Shown here piece after piece: positions 47,520-59,329 of a stretch of DNA of 64,000 bases. The translations under genes and the position numbers were made by a program. The notes beneath the pieces were generated by a model. The model did not search any database and was not told the origin of the DNA. It saw only the letters and a list, made by a program, of their open reading frames with translations. Each line of letters starts with the position of its first letter. Position 1 is the first letter of the stretch. The stretch spans positions 62,001-126,000 of the forward strand of contig SWDT01000065.1 in assembly GCA_009193035.1 (NCBI GenBank), read 5' to 3'. This stretch comes from Halicephalobus mephisto (lineage: Eukaryota > Nematoda > Chromadorea > Rhabditida > Panagrolaimidae).

Positions 47520-48490
47520 AATTCCAGTTGCCTACGTGAATTTTTGTGAAAATAAACGTCCGATTTCTATGTGGGTAAATCTCTGAATTCTATCTAAACA
47601 AATAGTTGAACTTGCAAGTGAATTTCTGATGCCAATGTGGATGAATCCTTGAGCTTCATAAAAATGAATTTCTGAACTTCTCATGAACGTTATATATAAA
47701 AAGAATACATGATATATCAGGTATCGATGTATCAGAGCCATTTTAATATTTTTTTGTGTATGTGGAAAAATTCTTAAATCTCCTGCGAATAAGCCTCCGA
47801 ATCTGCTACGGATGTATATGTATGTTCCGTATCAATGAGTTCCATAATCTTCTGTAAATGCATCCCTAAACGTCTTCTAAGTGAATCTCTAAACATCTTC
47901 TAAATGAATCTCTAAACATCTTCTAAATACATCTCTAAACGTCTTCTAAATACATCCCTAAACGTCTTCTAAATGAATCTCTAAACGTCTTCTAAATACA
48001 TCTCTAAACGTCTTCTAAATACATCTCTAAACGTCTTCTAAATGAATCCCCGAACTTTCTATGAATGTATTTTCAAATTCCTTGCAAAAGAATTCTCTGA
48101 TCTCTCATGACTGTATCTCTGAAATTCCTTTTGAATATATTCACGTATCTTCTCTGAGTGTATTCTTAGACTTTCTCTGAATGTGTTATCGAACCTCTTA
48201 TGAGTGCACTTTTGAATCTTTTGTGAAAGGATCTTTGAATCACTTATAGATGTACCTCTAGACCTTCTTTCAATGTCTCATCGAACCTCTTATGAATGTA
48301 CCCTTAGTCCTCTATATGTCTCCAAGCTCTATAGAAACGAATCTCTGACCTTTCTATGAATGAACTCTTGAACTTTATTAATACATCCCTAAAACTTCTA
48401 TGAATATATCCCGGAACTTCTTATGAACGTACTTTTAAATCTTTTTTAAATAAACCCTCTAATCTCTGATTAATGTATCCTTATGAATGG
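47520..48490. repeat. Decayed minisatellite with a fresh 23-bp core array at 47863-48050
   Basis: The core unit is roughly CATCTCTAAACGTCTTCTAAATA, about eight copies. On either side, looser GAATCTCTGAACTTCTCATG-like words recur every 30-50 bp, suggesting an old array in which one segment was recently re-amplified. Confidence 0.8.
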
Positions 48491-48525
48491 GTCTTTTTCA
48501 TTCGTTAATTAACTTTTTATCAGGA

Positions 48526-48615
48526 GAAATTAAGAAACATGGCCATACGTGGACCAGTCAAGCTTATGATCGCAAAAATGGCAAGTATGCTGTGAACCGC
48601 AAGATGACACATTAA
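48526..48615 (+). pseudogene. Orphan terminal-exon-like fragment
   Basis: After the acceptor TTTTTATCAG (ending 48523) a frame of 29 codons reads EIKKHGHTWTSQAYDRKNGK and on to KMTH, then stop. Composition is balanced. I do not recognise it and found no matching upstream exon. It sits between two MITEs. It may be a relic of a broken gene. Confidence 0.25.
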
Positions 48616-48687
48616 GCATAGATTAATTGTTGTGTTTTAATCTGGTCAAATGTTGTAATTGTTTTTTGAAAACAATTCGATAAAGTA

Positions 48688-48897
48688 CAGTGGAATCTCG
48701 ATATAAGGCACCCTCAAGGTACCGGACAAATCGTGCCTTATAGCCTGGGGTGCCTTATATTGAGAGTCGAATATGACCAAAACTCCTTAAAATTGTGCCT
48801 TATAGCCTGGGATGTTTTTTACCGAGGGTCGAATATGACTAAAATTCCTTAAAATCGTGTCTTATAGCCTGGGGTGCCTCTTATCGAGATTCCACTG
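48688..48897. mobile_element. Pogo-type MITE, second copy
   Basis: Ends CAGTGGAATCTCGATATAAG and inverse, flanked by TA on both sides (48686-48687 and 48898-48899). At 210 bp it is shorter than the 47017 copy because it carries fewer internal units. The shared phrase CGAATATGACTAAAATTCCT confirms the relationship. Confidence 0.85.
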
Positions 48898-48989
48898 TAA
48901 CAGAAGAAATTCTAATTATTTTTCTCACAACCTTCTATGGAAGTTTTAAATTTTTTCCAATAAACAATTGGAATTAAGAAAAATAATGA

Positions 48990-49184
48990 TTATACGAAGG
49001 TCGTGATCTTGAAAACAGGAACACCATTGAAGAATTGTGCAATTTTGTTTTTGCAAAATTGATGTATGAAGTTCGTTTTGGAGATCGACAAAAACTTGAT
49101 TTGGATGGAAAATATCTGATGTTTGTAAGTTGGTTTTTAAAAAAATAAACCTTGATTATTCAGATAAATCAGAAATTAGGGTGA
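48990..49184 (+). pseudogene. Coding-like fragment with one intact short intron
   Basis: An open frame (YEGRDLENRNTIEELCNF, then MYEVRFGDRQKLDLDGKYL) runs to a GTAAGT donor at 49125; a 39-nt intron with the acceptor GATTATTCAG follows, and the frame ends INQKLG at 49184. It has no start codon or clear acceptor at its 5' side and no family I can name. A gene relic, or exons of a gene whose other parts are lost, seems likely. Confidence 0.25.
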
Positions 49185-50220
49185 CTTTTTGATTGATGTA
49201 TTTTTTATATAAAAAGTTTTAAGAAAAAATAAATGTTGACATCTATAAAGAGATCATTGGAATCTTTTTCGGGATTTGGATAAACATGGAGATGAAAGAA
49301 ATCTCGTCTTTATTAGATTCATATATTGATTAATAATCTTCCGGAGTTGATAACTCTTCTTCGTTTTTCTAGGATGATTGTAAAAGTAATCTTCGATGTC
49401 TGGGATAACTCTTGAATCTTCGTAATTCTTGGTTTCTATGATGTCTTCAACAGAAAATTAATTTTCTTTGAAAACAATTTTCCGAACTACATTGGTATAT
49501 CACATGAAGGTCTTCTGTTTCCTAGATTCTAATTATATCTTGAAGATTTTTGATAAATAACTTTTCTACTAAGTAGTAGAAGTTTATTTTCAAGTGCCGA
49601 ATAATCTCTAATGATATCAAAAATGTATCAGCATTAATTCTTGAGGATGAACCTGTCTGTTATTGTGCTTTTGTCTATGGAAGAAGGTAGAATAAGACAG
49701 GAGAATCATTGGAATTCTTGTGATGATCAAAGATACGGTATTCAAAACCATCTTTGAAATTACTGTTAATAGCATAATTGTGATAATTATAATTGCCATT
49801 ATTATTGAAATAGAATAAACTTTTACTATGAAAGTTCCCTTTAAGAATTCAATAGCAATTTGTATGAGAATTCTATAGTTTTATATTTGTTGTGTATTTC
49901 GTAATTTTTTTTGTAATAAAATTAATCAAGTTTCAAGTATCTCCAAGGAGCAATAGGCACGACATCAATCATTATAATTGTTATCATCATTACTATCTGC
50001 TAGATCTCTGTGAACCGATGTGGTTGCGTGAGAGATGAGAGATATGACAATTTCTTGTTGATCCAAACAACAACAAAATTAAGCACAAATCATTTATCAA
50101 TTACCTAGTCAGCATGCGATCTGTCATATATACAGTATACTTGCTGTCTAAAAAGTAGGGTATTTCCTTCAAGATCGTGAGTCCTGACTTAGACTTATAC
50201 AATAGTTAGTTAATACATTA
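49185..50220. other. Gene-free AT-rich stretch
   Basis: Short ATT/ATC trinucleotide runs lie near 49745-49805 and 49965-50000. No credible exon was seen. Confidence 0.4.
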
Positions 50221-50425
50221 ATATCATTGTGACCATCGTGATTATCGTGATTATGATTCTCATTATCCTTATCATCGTTGTGATTAATATCATCACTATT
50301 ACTATTATTACCGTTATCACTATTACTATTACTATTACCATTATTACTATTACTATTATCATTATTACCATTATTATTATTATTATTACCATTATTATTA
50401 TCATTATTATCAGAGAAAATTAAAC
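50221..50425. repeat. (ATT)n-type trinucleotide microsatellite with ACT and ATC interruptions
   Basis: TATTACTATTATTACC-type runs over about 200 bp; open frames through it on both strands are Ile/Thr or Ile/Val homopolymers created by the repeat. Confidence 0.9.
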
Positions 50426-50667
50426 TTAAAAAGCAAAAAGTCCAAAAATGTCCTCATTTGGATTACAATGAATGTAGTTTTTTCGAGATAAAAAAATCAT
50501 TTAAGATTAGAAATAAGAAATTGCACAAATCTTACTAATTTTATCAAGAACCGAAATTTCACAACATGACAATGCCTTCTGAAGACTCTTGTTTCATTAA
50601 TTTTTGTCTGTTCCATGATTAATTATAGGATGATGATGAAATTTAATCCTTTTTTAGCGAAGAAAAC

Positions 50668-50805
50668 GTTGCAACTTGCGCGTTTTGGACCAGTTAATCC
50701 AGCACTAGCGAAGAATCAATTTTCATGACATTTTCAGAGAGCCACTAATGAGCGTTACTTGGTAGATAGTGCCGGAACACCAAAGATTGAGGTTTCCAAG
50801 GTTTT
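50668..50805 (+). pseudogene. Small coding-like fragments
   Basis: After TTTTTTAG a frame reads KKTLQLARFGPVNPALAKNQ then stops; just beyond, after ACATTTTCAG, another reads RATNERYLVDSAGTPKIEV. The balanced composition contrasts with the flanks. Unassigned, weak. Confidence 0.18.
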
Positions 50806-50959
50806 TAGAAATTCCAAAAGTCTTCAAAACAATATTCAAATTTGAAAAATTCCGAAATTAAAACTACAACAAAAGCAACATCTTTTCAGAAAGATACTGT
50901 AATTTGTGTTATGATGTTCCGAATATCCATGAATGTTTTCACATAGATTTTTAATCCCC

Positions 50960-51433
50960 GAAGGTGGATGTGGGAGTTTATACTTCACATAACCGTAATC
51001 TAGAAGACCCTAAATCCGTCCAAGGAGGACATTTCTGGAAAGTTAATTTGGAAATCGTACAAGATTACGAAATAATCATGCAAAACAACCAAGCAGATTA
51101 TTTTAGTTTCTGAGAAGTTGCAGAAATTTGTTTTGAAACAATTTTGCGAAAACATTTGGTTTTTACAATTGCGAAACCGTATAAGATTACTGGATAAGGA
51201 CCGAACAAAACCTAAATTGTGGATCACTGTAATTCTCAAGAAGTTCTGAAAATTCGCTTCGTGAAGATTTGTTTCAAATTTATAAATAACTATAGTCCTT
51301 CGAAATTCGATGAAAAAACTGAAAATCCCTCTAAAATCAAAATTTATAATTTTCTAAGAAGTTATAAAAAGTCCTTTTGAGACAATGTCGTAAAAAATTA
51401 CTTTTTATTTTTCTAATTGTGTATTTCTGAATA
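50960..51433. repeat. 475-bp dispersed repeat (copy 2)
   Basis: Near-identical to 42115-42590 in scc-3 intron 4, same orientation. A more diverged related unit follows at about 51460-51640 (TAATCTAGAAAATCCTAAAT). Confidence 0.9.
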
Positions 51434-51639
51434 TTTAGTACTTTTATAATGATTAATTTCCGAGGGTGGACAAGGGTTTTTGTGTCCCATATGACTAATC
51501 TAGAAAATCCTAAATCCATCCAAATCGAATATTTTCGAAAAATTAATTTCGAAATAATGTAAAACTTCAGAATAAACATCATCCAAAATTAAAATTATCA
51601 CATATGTTACTGTAGTTTCTAAAAAGTTTTAAAAATTCT

Positions 51640-52720
51640 CGTCGAGACAATTTTGAAAAAAAATTAATTTTCCGTTTGGGACCAATTTTTATTTTTTAAA
51701 TTTTATTTAAAATTTTTAGTTTTTTAAATATGTTAAAACTGAAATATTTATTTTCAAAAAGCACAAATTTCGAATAAACTTGAATTTGAAAAAAAAGAAA
51801 AAAATAATTTTAGCTGGTCCCGAACGGAAAGAACGCTTCCTGTTCGCAGTAGTTTCGATTTCGTTTTTCTATTTTTAAATTTTTTTCACACTGGTATTTT
51901 GCAAATCACATTGTTGCGAAAACTAAAAATAAATGCTATTGCAAAATTGTCTCGACACGAATTTCCGGAAGATTTAAAAAAATCCGAAATTTCAGAAATT
52001 TTTAAAAATTTTAAATTTCAAACATTTTTAAAAAATTTTAAATTTCAAAAATATTTAAAAAATCCGAAATTTCAGAAACTTTCACTAGATTCTGGAAGAC
52101 TTGAGAATTTTCTATAAAATTTGAAAGAAATTTTAGAAAATTTTATGAAATTCTATTTTGATAAATATGAAAATTAAAAATTAGCATTGTTACGAAATTC
52201 TCCCAACAAAAACTGCGGAGTTTTCTAAGAATTTCCAGAATCTTGATTTCACGTATCTACTGGATTCTAGGTGATTCTAAAAATGTCTACAAGGTTCTGG
52301 AAAACTTCAGAATCTTGCAAAATTTTAGAGAAATTTAAAATTTTTTATAAAAATTCGAAATTATTAAAATCAGAATTTTCAATTTTAAACAATTTCATAT
52401 TTATTAAATTTTCGAAATTTCCAGAATCTTACAAAATTTTAGAGAAATTTAAAATTTTATTTTTATAAAAATTCAAAATTATTAGAATTTTCAATTTTAA
52501 ACAATTTTATATTTATTTAATTTTCGAAATTTCCAGAATCTTACAAAATTTTAGAAAATTTTAAAATTTTATTTTTATAAAAATTCGAAAATATTAAAAT
52601 CAGAATTTTCAATTTTAAATAATTTTATATTTATTTAATTTTCGAAATTTTCAGAATCCTGTACTAGATTCTAGAAAATTTCCTTTATAAAAATGTTTTT
52701 TTTTCAATTTTTTCACTCAA
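51640..52720. repeat. A/T-rich block with a diverged tandem repeat
   Basis: From about 52270 to 52680, units sharing TTCGAAATTTCCAGAATCTT and ATTTTCAATTTTAAACAATT repeat three to four times. No gene is visible. Confidence 0.6.
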
Positions 52721-52789
52721 ATTAAAATAGAATTTTCTCTTGTACATTTCCAATTTTCGATAAAAAAATTAAAAACTCGTTGTTCCTAT

Positions 52790-53200
52790 TATTTTCAGGA
52801 CAAACGGACATTGTACTCTGTTTTTTTCGATCAATTTTTAATGCAGAGTGCAAAAATCGAAATCTAGCAACCTTTGCATCGACAAACAGAAAATCCGACG
52901 GACTTGAATTCAGGCACAAAGAGCAACAACGAAAAAACTACAATGCGTGCAGTGTGCAATAAGGCGGAGTTTTATGTTTGTCCTTCGATATCTCCGCCCA
53001 CCGTAGTCAAACCAAGTCCAATCTCTTCTTTCGTGTTTTCTTGTCTGGTTGGTGCCTCGGGTCATTGTTGGTCTCTGAAAATTTTCGGCAAAAATTAGTT
53101 CTTGCGCGGGCGCAGAACAAAAAAAACTTGTATTTGCTGTAATTACTACCAGATTCATCATGAGCTTCTAAATTGTTCTTGAATCTCAAGCAAATCCCGG
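52790..53200 (+). promoter_or_regulatory. GC-richer region upstream of the SERTA/IER-like gene
   Basis: About 400 bp of balanced composition just before the start at 53216, containing CTCCGCCCACC near 52992. Several open frames cross it but none is convincing. I infer promoter and leader sequence. Confidence 0.3.
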
Positions 53201-53215
53201 TTTAATACTAAAATT

Positions 53216-54323
53216 ATGGATTCTGTCCTCATCGAGACCCAGCTCCGCGAAAGATTCATCGACGTCAGCTGCAGGAAACTCGCTGCTGCCAGAAGAGGTG
53301 GGACTGATCCACTTAGAAGATCTCTCCATGTCCTCGGATTATTGAGGGAAATCCATCAGGAAAAAACAAGGTCAGTGAGTTTATGTAAAAGTAAAATTTT
53401 GCAAAAGCTTCTAGAAATCCCCAGAATCTGGAAGTTTTTAGAAATTTTTAGAATCTTCTAAAATCTATTAAAAGCTTCTAGAAATCTCCAGAAGCTAAAA
53501 GTTTCTGAAAATTCTTAGAATCTTCTAAAATATAATAAAAGCTTCTAGAAATTTCTAGAATCTGTAAGTTTTTAGAACTTTTTAGAATGTTCTAAAATGT
53601 AATAAAAGCTTCTAGAAATTTCCAGAAGCTAATAGGAGCTTTTAAACATTCCAGAAATGATATAGAAGCTTCTGAAAATTTTTAGAAACCTTCAGAATCT
53701 AACAGAAGTTTCTGAAAATTTTTGGGATCTTCTAGAACTTGGTAGAAGGCTTCATAACCTTCAAGAAGCTCATTGAAACTTAAGATTTTCCAGAATCTGG
53801 TGGAAGATTTTAAAAGTTTTCAAAAATCCGTGAAAGCTTCTAAGATCTTCTAAGATCTAATAGTTTCTGAATTTTCTCAGAATCTCATGAAATTTTTCAA
53901 GATTTAGAAACTTTGAAATCATTTAAAACTGAAATCAGAAAAATTTATATAAAAATAATTTTATACCGAAATTTATTTTTTTTGATAATTATTTTTTAAT
54001 GAAGTGGTTTCAGATTGGAAGACGAATGTTCAGCTTTACTGTCTATCCCGATCAAATCTCACTCTTCTCGTCGTTCGAACAACTCCAGAATGGTGGTTGT
54101 CATCGAACAAGCCCCGCCGCAGCGAGTCGAGTCCCCGAGTCCGGTGGAGGTCCCTCAACAAGAAGATCCAGACTCTATCCAAGAACCCGACGTACCTATG
54201 GAAGAAGACCAAGATGGCAGTTCCATGGCCCGCAAAAGAAAAGCCCTCGGAGTCGATTCCAATCTCCGTCATGATCCCAAACATCGTTTCTACAACAATG
54301 ACGACGGAAATTCATCCACATAA
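53216..54323 (+). CDS. Small protein with a SERTA/IER-like helix, 154 residues
   Basis: Two exons, 53216-53370 and 54014-54323, join in phase (AG plus A) with a GTCAGT donor and a GGTTTCAG acceptor. Residues 8-50 (LRERFIDVSCRKL, then DPLRRSLHVLGLLREIHQE) follow the pattern of the SERTA motif of SERTAD/CDCA4/Taranis proteins and of the related IER box: hydrophobic-S-x-K-L, a basic stretch, LRRSL, and a final LLREIxxE. The remainder is Pro/Glu/Ser-rich and acidic (VEVPQQEDPDSIQEPDVPME), followed by the basic ARKRKALG, which could be a nuclear signal, as in transcription co-regulators of that family. The assignment rests on one short motif. The 640-nt intron is a TTCTAGAA-rich repeat. Confidence 0.5.
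53390..53900. repeat. TTCTAGAA-rich repeat in the intron of the SERTA/IER-like gene
   Basis: Words AAAAGCTTCTAGAAATTTCC and TTTAGAATCTTCTAAAAT recur about every 60 bp with drift. Confidence 0.65.
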
Positions 54324-54489
54324 ACTTCATTCATCCATCAGTAGAATTCACTAAAACCTTCCTAGTTTCACCTTTTCAGTTTGTGATCTTGTTTTCGTAG
54401 CAACTTCTGGCTAGTTTGATTCTCTCGGTTTAATTAACACGGTACAAGTTCAAGTTCGTGTATAACCGATTCTTGAGCAGCAGCTCCGA

Positions 54490-55095
54490 TATTGGTTACA
54501 ATGATGCATCTCTGGGAACTGTTTTTAATAAACGTTGTTGTTGAAAAAACTGTGTCAAAACAAATTTTAGGTTGTTTTAGAATAAAATAACTTTCCATTC
54601 GAGACCTTGTTGAATTTCAATATTGATTACAATAATGTATTTATAAATTTTTTTAAATAAATATTAATATTAAAAAATTTATCTAATAAATGTATAAAAA
54701 ATAAAAATAAAACCAAATTTTGGGGTATTTTTTATTCTAGTCTTTGTTGAATTTCAATATTATTTTCAATAAATATTAATATTGAAAAATTTATTTATTA
54801 AATGTATAAAAAATCAGAAAAAAAATAAATTTTGAAATATTTTTCAATCAGGATCTTGTTGAACTTCAATATTGATTACAATGATGTATTTATAGGAATT
54901 GTTTTCAATAAATGTTGTTGTTGAAAAAATTTATCTAATCAATGTATAAAAAATGAAAATAAAACCAAATTTTGGAATATTTTTTATTCTAGTCCTTGTT
55001 GAACTTCAATATTGATTACAATAATGTATCTTTAAAAACTATTTTGAATAAACTTTGTTGTCGAAAAAATTTATCTAATCAATGTATAAAAAATC
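54490..55095 (+). repeat. Tandem duplication of the 3'-end region of the SERTA/IER-like gene, about 130 bp, five copies
   Basis: The first unit contains the probable poly(A) signal of the gene (AATAAA at 54527-54532). Later units at about 54620, 54750, 54870 and 55005 repeat TTGATTACAATGATGTATTT, AATAAATGTTGTTGTTGAAA and TTGTTGAACTTCAATATT, several retaining their own AATAAA. Confidence 0.8.
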
Positions 55096-55329
55096 AGAAA
55101 AAAAATTTTTTGTTTGAATTTTTATTTTTTTAAAATTTGTTATTTTTGGATAATTTATATATTTTTAAAATCAATAAAAATTAAAACATATAATTGTACG
55201 AAAATAATACAAAATAAAAGAAATTCATGGAGATTTCCGAATGGAAGAACGTATCGGTCTTTTTAGAGTAATCCTAGGTTCAGATTTCTTTTTTAAAGTC
55301 AGTTATTAACTATCCATTTTCGTGTTCTT

Positions 55330-55560
55330 ATTCATGGACAATCTCTTTCCCAGGACCGGGACTTGTGTCTCGAGCTCCAGTGCCATTAAAGGACGAACAG
55401 CTTGGTCTTTGATCCTTTATCCTATGCGCGAACATCGCCGTCAAAAATCGATCTTTTCTCGAATGAGAAACGGCCTAAAAAGCAGGAGATAAACAGACAC
55501 AGGTGACGCCAAGTGATACATATCCCGAGATGACTTTTCAGATTAATTTTTGATCTACAA
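55330..55560 (-). other. GC-richer island of unknown function
   Basis: On the minus strand the acceptor TCCTGCTTTTTAG precedes a leader and ATG opening a 35-codon frame (ending GARDTSPGPGKEIVHE). On the plus strand a 53-codon frame also exists. Composition suggests function, but I cannot choose between an exon, a promoter and an RNA gene. Confidence 0.2.
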
Positions 55561-55639
55561 AAGGTTCTAGGGACAGGAGATAAAACTCAAAGGATATCGT
55601 GAACCGCTGATCAGTAAATACCAGATAATCCAAAATCAA

Positions 55640-56170
55640 TAACGTTCAGTTCATCGGGAGGTTTGAGAAAAAGGGTCTTCAACATCGAAGAGGGGTTTAG
55701 GGGTAGAAGAGAAAGAGGTCTTCTGTAGATTCGTTGAACACAACAATATTAATGGTTTTTAAGAAAAATTTATATATCAAATTCGATATTCATGTAATAT
55801 TTACTCAATTACAGATGCTAATGTTCTTTCTGAACATATAGTAGAGAATTCTTCATAATATAGAAGAATACAGAGAAGAATCTTCTGTAGATTCGTTGAG
55901 CACAACAATATTAATGGTTTTTAAGAAAAATTTATATATCAAATTCGATATTTATGTAATATTTACTTAATTGAAAATGTTCATATTATTTCTGAACATA
56001 TACTAGAAAATTCTTCATAATATGGAAGAATACAAAGAAGAATCTTTTGTAGATTCGTTGAACACAACGATGTTAATGGTTTTTAAGAAAAATTTATATA
56101 TCAAATTTGATATTTATGTAATATTTACTCAATTGCAGGTGTTCATGTTCTATACTAAACATATGGAAGC
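55640..56170. repeat. Tandem repeat, about 163 bp, three copies
   Basis: Units share TCTTCTGTAGATTCGTTGAA, TTAATGGTTTTTAAGAAAAA and CATGTAATATTTACTCAATT. Confidence 0.88.
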
Positions 56171-56539
56171 TCCTCTATCACATGAGAGATGAAGGTTCTC
56201 TGATATTTTTAGAAACAACAATAGCGAATTTATGTATCTAAATTTAGTATTTGTTTAATCGCAAATTTTTGTGTTCATTTCTGGATATATGGAAATTTTC
56301 TATTAAATAAGGGAAAAGTGTTCATTTCTAAATATACAGAAATTTTTTATTATATGAAGGAAAAGTGTTGATTTCTGGATATATGAAAAATTATCTATTA
56401 CATAAGGGAAGAGTGTTCTCTGAAGTACCGAAACCAGGTAATTGTGTGCCTTGAAGCGGATTTATATGTCAAATCTGATTTAGATTCAATTGTTACTGAA
56501 GTAGAGATATTTATCTACTTTTCTAGACTTATCGAAGAA

Positions 56540-57990
56540 GGTTTTTAAAAATAAATTTAAAAAAAAAAATTTCTCCAGATTCTTTAAAAAAATAATAAAT
56601 TTTAGAAGGAATTTGCATATTAAATTTTATTTAAATTTTTACTCAAGAATGTTCGTAGTAATATGTCACGAAGTTATCTACAGTACAAATAAAAAAGTTA
56701 AACTATAATATTTTCCAAAATAATAAATATTTTTTATAATTTTAGAAATTTTTCAATTTTATACTTTTTGAAATTATTTTTTGATTTTTTAATTACTTTT
56801 TATTTTTCAATTTTTTTAAAATTTTAAAATTTTAAATTTTTTAAGTTTTTTTTATTTTTTATTTTTTATTTTTTAAATTTAAAATTTTTTTATCTTTTAT
56901 TTTAAATTTTTTTTTCATTAATAAAATCAACGAAAAAATTGGAAAAATATTAATGATCGTAATTGTTATCATTTTTGCAAAATTAGATTTTTCAGCTGCT
57001 CCTACCTTGAACGGTCACTTGGCCGATAAGTGAAGGGGATATTGACCGTTTCTGCAGATGGTCCAGTACTGAAAACTACCCTCAGCTGCTTCGTAAAAGT
57101 AAACACGGAAATTTTGCAAGAAATTAGTATCTATAATTTTTTAAAATAAATAAAAATTATTTTTCAAAACAATATACAATATTTTTTTTATTTTAATGTT
57201 ATGAATAAAATAATATAATTTATTTTAAATAATAATTAAAATTTATTTTTAAACATTTCTAAAAATTTTTTTTGAGAAGATTCAAAATGTCGAAATTAAT
57301 TTAAAAAAATAAAAATTTTTAAAATTAAATAAAAAAAATAAAAAATTTCTAAAATTAAATAAAAAAAAATAAAAATTTTTAAAATTAATTAAAAAAGTAA
57401 ATTTTTAAATTTTTTCAAAATTAATAAAAAAAAATAAAAAATTTTTAAAATTAAATAAAAAAAATAAAAATTTTTAAAATTAATTAAAAAAGTAAATTTT
57501 TAAATTTTTTCAAAATTAATAAAAAAAAATAAAAAATTTTTAAAATTAAATAAAAAAAATAAAAATTTTTAAAATTAATAAAAAAAGTAAATTTTTAAAT
57601 ATTTTTAAAATTAATAAAAAAATTAAAATTTTTAAAATTAAATAAAAAAGTTAATTTTTAAATATTTTTAAAATTAACATTTTTTATGTTTTAAAAGTTT
57701 CAAAAATTTATAAAAATAAATTTCAAAAAAATTATAAATTTTTGTTTTTTAAAAGGAAATTAATTTTAAATATGATTAAATTTTTAATACGTGAGGAAAT
57801 TAATTCTAAATGTCACTAAAATTAATTTTTTTTTGTTTATGAGAAATCACTAAAAATAAAATCCAATTACTGAAAAAAAATTCGCAGTTTTTTATTGACT
57901 ACAATTTTAAGGGATTTTAGAATTTTTTTAATTTTCGAAAATTTTTTAATTTTTTTCAAAATTCAGTGAAATTTGAAATTATAGAATTTT
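56540..57990. repeat. Poly-A/T low-complexity block with one GC-richer island (56990-57115)
   Basis: Most is AAAATTAAATAAAAAAAATA-type sequence. The island at about 57000-57110 is flanked on the minus strand by TTTTCAG and AG|GTAGGA, like an internal exon of about 62 nt, open in two frames; on the plus strand an acceptor leads to APTLNGHLADK and a stop. Neither could be placed in a gene. Confidence 0.55.
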
Positions 57991-58530
57991 CCAAAATGCC
58001 ATGACAACTTCTGAAATCTCTTAATAAAGAGTTTTAGAGATATTTAAAATTCTGTAGAAGTCTGCAAAATTTTATAAAAAGTTTTAAAATTTAATAAAGA
58101 TTTTAGGATTTTAGAATTTCCTAGACTCTTATATCAACTTCTGAAATCTCTTAATAAAAGATTTTGAAATTGGTTAGAATTTTGTAAATCTTCAGAATTT
58201 TATAAAAACTTAAAATTTAATAAAGATTTTAGGATTTTCTAGACCCTCCTGCCAACTTCTGAAATCTCTTAATAAAGAGTTTTAGAGATGTTTAAAATTC
58301 TGTAGAAGTCCAGAATTTTATAAAAACTTAAAATTTAATAAAGATTTTAGGATTTCCTAGACTATTATGCCAACTTCTGAAATCTGTCAATGGAAGATTT
58401 TGAAATTGGTTAGAATTCTGTAAATCTTTAGAATTTTATAAAAACTTTTAAAATTTAATAAAGATTTTAGGATTTTCTAGATTCTTCTGCCAACTTCTGA
58501 AATCTTACAAAATCCAATAAACACTTCAAA
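57990..58530. repeat. Tandem repeat, about 120 bp, four copies
   Basis: Units share CAACTTCTGAAATCTCTTAA, TTTTATAAAAACTTAAAATT and AATAAAGATTTTAGGATTTT. Confidence 0.85.
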
Positions 58531-58739
58531 AATCATCTTAACCTCTTAATTCTAAAAACTTTTATCGAAAAAATTTCACAAAATTCTGTTTTTAACTTTT
58601 TTAATAACATGACTTTGAAATCAATATCTCGAATTTTGAATTTTCGGATTTCCTATAGTGTACTGGAGATTCGTGTCGGGACCATTCTGTAACGATTTTT
58701 ATTCTAATTTCCAAAATTGTACAATATATTTGAATTCAT

Positions 58740-59110
58740 TTTGCGGTCAAATTTCGTTCCCATGGAACACGACCTGCTTTGTCCGGTCAACAAGGTTCAA
58801 GAGAACACTCTGTCTCCGTGTCAGTCCTCCCCCAGTGTTCCCCGTCTCAGTCCACCAATGTTCCCCGTCTTCGATGACACTTTTGTTTGCTTTTTCCGCA
58901 GACAAGTCCCGACATTGTTTTCTCGACAAAAACAGACCGGAGAAAAATTTGCATTTGCTTCGATGCCGAAAATGCAAATGCCATTTTTGTAGAAAAATCA
59001 ACATGACAAAAAAGTCGATTAAATCTAGTTTGGAAATTTCGACAATTGCACTCAAATTATTTCCGCGATTTCATAATGGACCCGAAAAAGGTACAATATG
59101 CACGTAGCCA
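58740..59110 (+). other. GC-richer island with open frames, unassigned
   Basis: A plus-strand frame contains LRCRKCKCHFCRKINMTKKS after a strong acceptor (GCTTTTTCCGCAG, ending about 58900). A second frame reads MEHDLLCPVNKVQENTLSPC. A minus-strand frame also crosses the block. The Cys cluster is notable but too short to name a domain, and no start or donor structure was found. Confidence 0.22.
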
Positions 59111-59329
59111 CTCTAGATGCAACCAGTGGATTGAATAAATTTTATTTCAAGTGTCGATGAAGGGATAATGATTATGTAAAATATGAATAAACAAATTTAA
59201 AATTCAAAAAGTAATTAAATTTTTGATGATTTTTATAAATTTGATCACATTATAGTATCAATCCCCAAAATATAATCCAATTCAGAATAAATAAACAAAA
59301 CGCCAAGAAAAATCAAAAAAATTCGCGCC

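Noticed and set aside
50229..50423. Ile-rich open frames on both strands
   Set aside because: Direct products of the ATT trinucleotide microsatellite.
53199..53208. GGTTTAATAC just before the start of the SERTA/IER-like gene, resembling the start of the SL1 leader
   Set aside because: Only the first eight bases match and the rest of SL1 is absent. A genomic leader copy at this place would be unexpected.
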